Source: Pseudofabraea citricarpa
Lineage: Eukaryota; Ascomycota; Leotiomycetes; Helotiales; Dermateaceae
Length of the DNA: 64,000 nt
NCBI GenBank assembly: GCA_029641185.1
Contig: JAPWGK010000003.1
Location: 930,001-994,000, forward strand
Direction of reading: 5' to 3'
Positions 56,601 to 64,000 of the stretch are shown in pieces. The translations under genes were made by a program, and so were the position numbers. The notes beneath the pieces were generated by a model, which saw only the letters and a program-made list of their open reading frames with translations, did no database searches and was not told the DNA's origin. Positions within the stretch are counted from its first letter, which is position 1, and every line of letters starts with the position of its first letter.

Positions 56601-58712
56601 CGTGGGTTATCAGATGGCAGGTTCTGGACTGTTTCGTGAAGTCTGGATGGATATTCGTGCTGCTAGAAATGCGAATACGCTGTCTTTGGATGATATACTT
56701 GATATCTCAAGCACTGTTGGCTTCGGGATTAAATGCTGGCGAGTTAGCGAGGTACTACGGAGATCTGGAGCTGACCGAGAGAGATTCCATGCTGTTTGCA
56801 GGTGGTGATATGATTCCATTTTCATGTCCAAAATCTTGTTTTGATTGATGTTTGAAACTTTCTAACTAGGCGACCACATACAATAAATGCAGCTTGCTCC
56901 GTATACCTTGATGTCCAAGATATAGAGAAATTTATTGTCGTAGATGAATTTGTTCCTGGTGGAATGACTAGGCAGGTACCCAGCATTAAAATACTGTATT
57001 ATTAGAAGCCACGAGTGAAATTTTGGGTTTTTATAACCACTTTAATCAGTCTCGGTGATCCGAGAGAGCCTTGACATTCATTCTTCTTGAAATGTTTGTT
57101 ACTCTCTTTGTGATCCTCGTGTGTTGAGCACTTTGTAAATTATATTTTTACAGAAGTACAATGTTATTATAACTCCATTTGATCGATTGTAAGTTTGTGA
57201 TATAGAAAGTCATCAGTTCGGCGTAAGTTTAGGAGACAATCTCAAGAGGTAGTGATATAATTCAACTTTCTCGGCTTCATTCGCTCGGATTACTCTGCTT
57301 CATCTAAAAACCCGACCTCTTTAATATTGTTTTTAACACATCTTTACCTATGATCTTCTCTACAGCTGTTTAATCTCTGAAATCAAAACTAGGTACTTTC
57401 GGATGAAAGCAAAGAAAACCTGTTCTGCTTAGACTCGTCAAATTCACCTGTTGATGATACGGTTAGATTTGAATGATATAAGGTGTAAACATCTAACTCT
57501 AAACGTGAAGATTATAAGTTTCAAGTTATTAGAAATTGAAATTCATCTCGTAAGTACGCATGCAGAACAATGGGTTGCAAACTCTTGTGGGGAGAAGGAA
57601 AGAGAAGTGAGAAGAGAGAGAAACCTCCGCAGGCGAAAGGCATGTAAGTATCACAACTCATCAAATGAACACTCTATATTTAAACATCCCAAGAACCCTG
57701 GCATAACTATATCCCAATTTCTCAGGTCTTCCAGTTCTTATGAGCATATAAAAAACATCACGTTTGCATGGTCCCTAGCATAAAAGCCTTTCATCATGTA
57801 GAACAAGAAGTAAAACAACCATCCTATCTACTACAACAAACAGAAATAGCCTCTGAAGCAAAGAGTGCTCTCTCACTTGTCACATCCCAAGAGAAAGTAA
57901 CCCAACAAGTTGAGATGTCATAACTTTCTTTCCTTTCTCTGTCTGCTCATCTCCTTCTCAAACTAGTAGTAATACTTGATGACATTCATGCCGTGCTTAT
58001 ATAAAAAGCCCGAGAAGGGAATATCTATATCCATTTCAACATAATCCCTGGAATTTCTAACACCAAGGATTGAGAGAGAGAAAAGCCGGGCAGAAAACTT
58101 GTATTGAAACAAGAGAAGCCATCGACACGAAGACGTAGAGATTGAGGGAGGGGGTAGTTGAGCTGAGGAATGATCGAAACATCTTACCTAGGTACCTAGG
58201 TAGGTAGGTAAACTTTATTCTTGTCCACTTCTTTAAAACAATGGTAGTAAGATCTCTTTCTCTCTCTGTGTATTATCTATAGTCATAACTTTATGTAATT
58301 TTACAACTCAGTGTACGAGAAGAAAGAAAGTGGCTTAGGATATGAAAGACATTTTATGCTGAGTAGCATTGAGGTAAGGTATTTGAATTCAACCAAGGTA
58401 AATTGTCACCTGCAGAAGACAAACTGCATCGATGACATTATTTCTTGGACTGTGAGTCTACGCTTCTGGTTTATGCTCTTACATCATCCAAACTGGTGGG
58501 ATTAGATATCCTCCCAGCGCAAGAACCGTTCGTAACAAATTGCTGCAAAGACCCCTGACTGGTCCTTTGGGTAATTACTGAAGGACTCAAGCCTAACGCT
58601 TCGCATGACAGAGCTTGCAACAACATAGCCCGTCTGGTCCTTCTCATTCCGTGCAGGTCCCTTGTTTGCTAGCACTTCCCAAATTTTGACATGAGGCTCT
58701 CCATACATCTCT
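53631..58712. other. Gene-poor region between mtfA and rrp43
   Basis: 3' flank of mtfA, then about 5 kb with only chance frames. A (TTGTGC)n run lies near 55,145-55,165. From about 56,860 to 58,500 it is AT-rich with dense stops. TACCTAGGTA palindromes occur at about 58,186-58,212. A 68-codon plus-strand frame at 56602-56808 is mildly protein-like but unrecognised. Confidence 0.45.
58186..58212. repeat. TACCTAGGTA palindrome cluster
   Basis: Two overlapping TACCTAGGTA palindromes followed by a (GGTA)n run. Confidence 0.75.
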
Positions 58713-59753
58713 TCAGCCCCTTAGAACCCTGCTGAGATCTGCCCATCGTCTCTCTGCAAGCCCGACAATAGTCTTCAACTCAGCTTGTCCTACAACCGTC
58801 CCGCCTGCTTTGGATATTCCGAGGAGCTTGGTATTCTTATTGCTGCAATCTACCACTACAGTGACCGACTCGTCACATAGACCCTCCTCGAAAGAATCGG
58901 GATCTGCTAATATCCAGTACTTCTTGGTCGTTCCATGTGCTTGCTCCTTTGCTTTGAATACTAGAGCTGTGACTGCGATGGGAAATCCTCGCAGATTCAA
59001 CCTCTTCGAATCAGCTACCGAGTCTTCACAGAGAACCATTTCTCTATCTGCATCCCAAGATGCCTTGGGTAGTTTCACATCCCCTAGGGCAGATACAACA
59101 GCTGCCCATGCTGCATCAAAGGGATTTCCATCGAGTGAGATAAAAAGGATATCGATGTACAAAGTCCAGAACGCCTTGACCTCTGGCTCAGGAGCCGATG
59201 ATTCCTCTTCATCGTCATCCATTCTCGAATCTTCCTCCATATTCGGTGGTTGATACCATATCCGCAAGTCATCCCCATCTACCAAGGCTGACGAATGCAA
59301 CAACGAATAAATCCTGGTGCTTAGACTCTGAGCTAGCGTGCTGGGTGGTTGACCGGGAAGAAAAGCTGGGGAACATCCTGTGGCTAGTTCGATATTCGGA
59401 ACCAAGAGGTCTAAATCCTTCGGCTCGTTGTATCCAGTCTTAGATGAGGGCGCTGTAGATGTACGGTCGGAACGATAATTCGGTACGTCATTAGCCAGTA
59501 GTATCTCCCCCCGGATACCACACACCACCGTCGTATCTCCTATCCGTACCACGGCGCTCCCCTCAGCATGCGTGAGCGACCCATTGTTGATATGAGGAAT
59601 GCGAAACTGGTTTGGTGATCGCCCGTTTGCGCGTGTGGTTGAAGAGTCTGAGGAGCTTGGTTGGAGATGCGCTAAGAGGTATGGATGGGGAGAGAGCTTT
59701 GCGAAGGTGTCGCGAGGGAATGACAGAGTTGGTTGCGAATCTGCGGAGGCCAT
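58713..59753 (-). CDS. rrp43: Exosome core subunit Rrp43-like (RNase PH fold)
   Basis: Single exon, 346 aa. The N-terminal block FPRDTFAKLSPHPYLLAHL and the RANGRSPNQFR element, corresponding to the RPDGR motif of RNase PH proteins, are followed by GSLTHAEGSAVVRIGDTTVVCGIRGEIL. The second half has FWTLYIDILFISLDGNPFDAAWAAVVSAL and LRGFPIAVTALVF. In yeast Rrp43 is a catalytically inert member of the six-subunit ring of the RNA exosome, acting in nucleus and cytoplasm in 3'-5' RNA decay and rRNA processing. A Ser/Asp/Glu-rich insert (MDDDEEESSAPEPE) interrupts the fold. The C-terminus is VVGQAELKTIVGLAERRWADL. Rrp42 or Rrp46 identity is less likely because of the PHPYLLAHL start. Confidence 0.85.
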   Translation of the reverse strand: MASADSQPTLSFPRDTFAKLSPHPYLLAHLQPSSSDSSTTRANGRSPNQFRIPHINNGSLTHAEGSAVVRIGDTTVVCGIRGEILLANDVPNYRSDRTSTAPSSKTGYNEPKDLDLLVPNIELATGCSPAFLPGQPPSTLAQSLSTRIYSLLHSSALVDGDDLRIWYQPPNMEEDSRMDDDEEESSAPEPEVKAFWTLYIDILFISLDGNPFDAAWAAVVSALGDVKLPKASWDADREMVLCEDSVADSKRLNLRGFPIAVTALVFKAKEQAHGTTKKYWILADPDSFEEGLCDESVTVVVDCSNKNTKLLGISKAGGTVVGQAELKTIVGLAERRWADLSRVLRG

Positions 59754-61635
59754 TATGGTGTTTGGGTATCTTTGTTGGTGGTAGTGGAGGTCTTTCCAAA
59801 GAACAGCCTTGTCTGTCGCAACTTTTTCCAGTACCTGCTGAGCTGAGGTTAGAACTAGCCAGCCTCGTCAAGCGGCCAATCACAGCGAGACACTCGCGAG
59901 GCTCGATATCTTTCTTTCCCATTGTGAAATCAGAGTTGCTATCCGTCATCCATTACAAACGTTGCACTGCGCATGGTTACGAGTCAATCTGAGTCAGTCA
60001 ATTCAAGTGCTCACTCATCTTGCCTCATGGTTTATTGTTTTGGCTTGGACACCACATTGTTTGTGCAAGAATGCAACTCTGTCCACGCAATCCAACTCGT
60101 GTTTTGACAATTTGGGTAACTGTTGGATTGATCCTATGCTGAAGCATCCAATACTCTCTCTGGCTCACAGTGCACAACATGGAAAGAGGCCCATGCATTA
60201 TCACCGCTTCCTGCTCGCTTGTCAAGTGGCTATGCCATCGAGATCGAGGCCATGTCTTGATCCAGACACCGTCATATCGATACTTCCCCAAAGTAGAGAC
60301 CAACCAGCACTTCCCGACGAGCGGCAGCAGAAATTCGAACAGGACGACAATGTCTGGGACAGCGCCTTTTACATTGATCTGAATGGAGAGGTGAAATGAA
60401 GCTGGACGTGAAAATCAAGAACGAATCGCTCACTCTCGATTGGTGGGAGACAATGGGAGACTCGGCCCGGATGTGGCTGCAAGGTTGTGATGGACCGAGC
60501 TGATGGAAACGAATCAACAACGTCGACGAAGCGCTCACCACGCAGACTGCAATCGTGCCCCCAGAGTATCCAGGTCTCTTTTGGCCGGCCATTGGTACAG
60601 GGCCCCGTCGACATCACAATTGCTTGGAAGCGCTCGAGTCCCTCATTCGATGGCTATCAGCGATGTCAATGGGTCACTTGTTGGTCTGGCGATGGCCATG
60701 GACCTCGAGACCCTCCCATCTACTTCACAGCTAGGCCATGCCATGCATGGCATTATTGCCTAGGTCCTGTACGGTACGGTGAGAGAGCATTTCCACTTCA
60801 ATCTCCTGACATCTCTTGATTTCTAAAGCTTCTGTTCGTTGTTCGCCGCTGTTGCGCACTCTTCAGTCATCATTGCGCTGCCACGGACGAATAACCACAT
60901 TTTGTAGTGCTGTGGCACCCGGCACTTCCTCCATTCTCACGTCAGATGCACCACCACGAATCCAGTAAACCCCGGCACGATAACGGCAATTCTGGGGGTG
61001 GTGCCTTGATAAGACAGGCACATCATATTCCAGGCCGCCGAGGTGGCCAATATAGGACCAAGGACAACCGCCCAACTTCCCCAACTCACAAGAATTGATA
61101 ACAGCTGGGTAGCTTCGCTCACTGGCTGCTCTTCTACATCCGTCGAATCTCCCATGTCCACATCCCAAATCGATCGAGAAGCAATAGAGCCAGCGGTTGG
61201 AGTGACGGCGTAGCTGTCACCTGCAGGAACATCCACTAGCCCCGCGTGCAACCTCACTCGGCACACCGATCGATGCACGCACTTTGGCCATATATCCCCA
61301 CCAGAGGCCGCTTCATTCATCCGAAGTCCATTGTCTGTTTTGCGCCATCAATTGACTCGCTTAGACTTTTCTCTCAACGTTCGCTATCTCGCCCGTGTCT
61401 GATTGAGGAGTCTGGCATTCCTCCGTGGACGTCGTGATACACCAGAGATTATTACCAAGCTGTCAGCATTACAACATAATCTCCTTGGCCATGCGATCCT
61501 TTGTGACCCGAGATATCTGAAAGTACAACCAGTGGTTCGCTTCGAGCTCTCTCGGATCGGCTCGCCCATTGGAAACTTATATCTAGAGCAGTGCCCTTTC
61601 GGATCGCTCTGTAGGAGAGAATACATCAGATCATA
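59754..61635. other. Divergent intergenic region, rrp43 / ferric reductase
   Basis: 1.9 kb between divergent starts. A minus-strand frame, 60937-61320, has two hydrophobic stretches (LLSILVSWGSWAVVLGPIL and IAVIVPGFTGFVVV) and might encode a small membrane protein, but I find no recognisable family and weak codon evidence. GTACGGTACGG lies near 60,770. No iron-responsive GATA site was singled out, although GATA-type repression would be expected for a reductase. Confidence 0.35.
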
Positions 61636-64000
61636 ATGTCGTCAATGTCTGAGGATGTATCGGCTGCAATAAGGGCTGGATCCCGCACAGTAGTAGAGCT
61701 TGCCAAACGAATAAACATACCACTCACCGCCACCAGCCCTCCAGGACTGGTCGAGGCCAATACTGTCGATCCTTGGAACAAGGCCGGAAAGTATGCTCTG
61801 GGATGGACCTACTTCTGTGTGGTATTGGTCGTACTGGTGAGTGTAACCAGATTTTACCACCTGTGGACCGACAAACTTCGGCAGGCCATGTACAAGCACG
61901 AGATTGGGGAACATCTAGCGAATACGTACTACTCTCCAGACTCAGAATATGCAATGGGAAATATGGAGACTGGACGTACTGCCGATCAGTTGTTTCCCAG
62001 GGAAATCGAAAAGCCATACGTCGCTACCACAACAAATACCTCACGTTGGTCCTCCATTGGGCCAGTCAATGATACGTTGGCATTGTTCAGATGGATATTC
62101 TATAGGCCTATTCCTGAGATCAGATGGGGCAAGCGTACAATCATTAGCTTTCCATCGCTGGCTGTAGTGTGCCTTCTCATCATTGCTTTGGCCTTTGTCA
62201 CTTTGTATTGCTTCCTGCCACAACCGTTGTATTGGCAAAGCATCGCATTTGGATCACCTCCTCTAGCTATTCGTGCTGGTATGATCGCAGTTGCTATGAC
62301 CCCATGGATTGTAGCGACAAGTATGAAGGCAAATCTCATTTCCGCCATGACGGGAATTGGACATGATCGACTTGGAGTTTTGCATCGATGGGGAGGTTAT
62401 CTATGTTTGTTCTTGTCCTTGGTACACACAGTACCATTCTATATCCAGCCAGTTTGGGAGGATGGTGGCAGACAAATTTACCAGAGTCTCTTCAACAGAA
62501 CCGGATACGTCTACGGCACTGGAATAGCTGCTCTCGTGCCTTTGGGTTGGCTTTGCATTGGATCCTTACCATTCCTACGCACAATGGCGTACGAAGTATT
62601 TGTGGCACTCCATATTCCTGTTGCTATGCTTTATGTCGGTCTCTTGTTTTGGCATTGCCAGAACTTCCTTACCTCCTGGAGTTATCTTTATGCAACTGTC
62701 GGAATTTGGGTCCTCTCATACTTGATGCGGATTTTCAATCTTAATTGGCTGAAACCATGGCGAAATGCGTGGTTGATCGGAGACGAAGCAGCGGTCACAC
62801 TGTTGGCTGAGAACGCGATCAAAGTAACAATACCTACACAAATGAGCTGGAAACCCGGACAATACATCTACCTGCGAATGCCAGGAATTTCTCTTTTTGA
62901 GAACCATCCATTCACAATTTCCTCACTTTGTAGCGAGGATTTCCCATCAGAATATGGCGACATGTACAGAGACTGTACTCTGGTTTTCAGGCCATTTGGC
63001 GGATTTACTCGCAAGGTCTTAAATACTGCAATAGAAAAGGGTCCATTCAAAACATATCGAGCTTTTCTAGATGGTCCCTATGGTGGGATGCAAAGAGAGC
63101 TGGCAGCTTTTGAGACAGTGATCCTTTTCGCAGGTGGAAGTGGTATCACAGCAATCGTCTCGCAGCTTCTAAACCTGATCAAGAGAATGAGAGATGGTAA
63201 AGCGGTGACAACCAAAATTGAAGTGGTATGGGCCTTGAAGCGACTCGAAGCCATGGATTGGTTCCGAGAAGAACTTCGGATCTGTAGAGAATATGCACCT
63301 CCTGACACGGTCACCTGCCAATTCTATGTTACAGCAGCAAAGAGAGAGACGGCAAGAAGGGGAGTAAGCGAGAGAGCCCCTCGACCAATCAGTACAGTCC
63401 TTCATGACAAGTTGGACGGATTCGTAGCTGGGATAGCTTCGAAGAGAAACTCAGCATTCATCCGAGACGAGGCTCAAGGTGACGAGGAGAGAGAGATGGA
63501 GTTGCGAGCAGAGAATGAGGACGCCATAACTTCACTTCCGCGAGCTAAACACTTACAACCAAAAGTGCTTCCACCCTTAGGGCCAATGGAATTTCCTCCA
63601 CCTCCAAAAAAGGCTTTTACCAAGGACGGATTGTCAAAAGCCAACAGAGATTCGGCAGACTCCCATGCTGCAGCTCGTAAATTCCTATCCCCTTCCGCAC
63701 CAGAGAAGACAAAAAATCGGGAATTCCATTTTCCTCCGCCAGCACCACGACGAGATGCTCCACATTTTCAATTCGCGCCGCCATCTCCTCGAAAGTCACC
63801 TAATCAGCAGAACTTTCCACCACCTCCTCCAGGTCCTCCGCCTCAGGCATATCGCCCAGAGTCGTATGTGTCGCAATCATCGGAACCACCTTACTATACA
63901 CCAGGGAGAGAAGAGCCACACAGGCCGGAGTCAAGTATGGCAAAAGACTGGCCACCTCCACCATCACCTCCACCCAACAAACCTGATGCACCAGCAGCTG
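61636..64000 (+). CDS. FRE-type ferric reductase, 3' end outside window
   Basis: Open from ATG 61636 to the window edge, 788 codons, no stop and no intron needed. It has an N-terminal hydrophobic segment, then the ferric-reductase transmembrane domain with two His pairs, H250-x13-H264 (LHRWGGYLC...VHT) and H326-x13-H340 (LHIP...FWH), for two haems. The FAD motif is HPFTISS (His424) and the NADPH motif is GGSGIT (500-505). It should reduce extracellular Fe(III) or Cu(II) chelates at the plasma membrane for high-affinity uptake. An unusual Pro-rich insert (from about residue 640: LPPLGPMEFPPPPKK, FHFPPPAPRR, FPPPPPGPPP) extends at least 140 residues inside the NADPH half and is not closed in the window. 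The C-terminal CGP-type motif is not visible. Confidence 0.88.
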   Translation, partial: MSSMSEDVSAAIRAGSRTVVELAKRINIPLTATSPPGLVEANTVDPWNKAGKYALGWTYFCVVLVVLVSVTRFYHLWTDKLRQAMYKHEIGEHLANTYYSPDSEYAMGNMETGRTADQLFPREIEKPYVATTTNTSRWSSIGPVNDTLALFRWIFYRPIPEIRWGKRTIISFPSLAVVCLLIIALAFVTLYCFLPQPLYWQSIAFGSPPLAIRAGMIAVAMTPWIVATSMKANLISAMTGIGHDRLGVLHRWGGYLCLFLSLVHTVPFYIQPVWEDGGRQIYQSLFNRTGYVYGTGIAALVPLGWLCIGSLPFLRTMAYEVFVALHIPVAMLYVGLLFWHCQNFLTSWSYLYATVGIWVLSYLMRIFNLNWLKPWRNAWLIGDEAAVTLLAENAIKVTIPTQMSWKPGQYIYLRMPGISLFENHPFTISSLCSEDFPSEYGDMYRDCTLVFRPFGGFTRKVLNTAIEKGPFKTYRAFLDGPYGGMQRELAAFETVILFAGGSGITAIVSQLLNLIKRMRDGKAVTTKIEVVWALKRLEAMDWFREELRICREYAPPDTVTCQFYVTAAKRETARRGVSERAPRPISTVLHDKLDGFVAGIASKRNSAFIRDEAQGDEEREMELRAENEDAITSLPRAKHLQPKVLPPLGPMEFPPPPKKAFTKDGLSKANRDSADSHAAARKFLSPSAPEKTKNREFHFPPPAPRRDAPHFQFAPPSPRKSPNQQNFPPPPPGPPPQAYRPESYVSQSSEPPYYTPGREEPHRPESSMAKDWPPPPSPPPNKPDAPAA

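Noticed and set aside
59563..59949. 128-codon minus-strand frame overlapping the start of rrp43
   Set aside because: It is the frame-shadow of the Rrp43 N-terminus and its leader; the overlapping frame has clear family similarity and this one does not.
60937..61320. Small hydrophobic minus-strand protein
   Set aside because: Two hydrophobic stretches are suggestive, but there is no recognisable family, start context or splice support; noted in the intergenic entry only.
61836..61849. GTGAGT...CAG in the ferric reductase as an intron
   Set aside because: Only 14 nt apart, far below intron size, and the frame is open through it.
1..64000. Secondary-metabolite cluster around the beta-cyclopiazonate dehydrogenase-like FAD enzyme
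   Set aside because: No PKS, NRPS, prenyltransferase, P450 or transporter nearby; neighbours are housekeeping genes.

Overview
The window looks like part of a nuclear chromosome of a filamentous ascomycete (Pezizomycotina). The evidence is short GT-AG introns (mostly 45-110 nt, with CTAAC/CTGAC-type branch sites), polypyrimidine- and microsatellite-rich intergenic DNA, and fungal families such as a Zn2Cys6 factor, an MtfA-type C2H2 factor, a HxkC-type hexokinase, a FRE-type ferric reductase and a CE2-like GDSL esterase. Leotiomycetes is my best guess for the class, but that is impression, not proof. No virus, CRISPR array, rRNA or convincing tRNA was seen.

Layout. 0-5 kb: a DUF1348/SnoaL-like protein, a decayed minus-strand gene, and a Rax1-like RGS membrane protein. 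6-13 kb: two divergent pairs, NAA50-like acetyltransferase/Sgf11-like SAGA subunit and HSL-type alpha/beta hydrolase/Zn2Cys6 factor. The factor's zinc-cluster exon is short and easily missed. 15-19.6 kb: a secreted FAD oxidase, then signal peptide peptidase divergent from a PPIL1-type cyclophilin with a GC-AG intron. 20-27.3 kb: an Hsp70-like ATPase with a proline-rich N-terminus and a HxkC-like hexokinase with a probable membrane anchor. 27.5-33.6 kb: a compact block with tRNA adenosine deaminase Tad1 (containing a 31-nt exon) divergent from an NT-C2 protein (containing a 24-nt exon), then the COMPASS subunit Spp1. 35.6-38.8 kb: a small coiled-coil protein and a secreted CE2-like esterase.

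From 38.8 to 52.4 kb no intact gene is visible. This stretch holds the C-terminal relic of a protein kinase and a 274-bp TA-flanked MITE with 29-bp perfect inverted repeats. It ends at the MtfA-like regulator (52.4-53.6 kb). A second gene-poor stretch runs to the exosome subunit Rrp43 (58.7-59.8 kb). A ferric reductase reading frame begins at 61,636 and leaves the window still open.

The genes are mostly housekeeping or regulatory: chromatin (Sgf11, Spp1), N-terminal acetylation (NAA50), RNA processing (Tad1, Rrp43, the spliceosomal cyclophilin), signalling (Rax1-like RGS, HxkC, MtfA) and ER proteolysis (SPP). I see no biosynthetic cluster and no clearly new multi-gene system. The most interesting observations are the MITE, the decayed genes, a PIP-box-like motif in the NAA50-like protein, frame-preserving introns and microexons, the AUG-less N-terminal extension of the hexokinase, and a repeated TACTGTAC motif in intergenic DNA.
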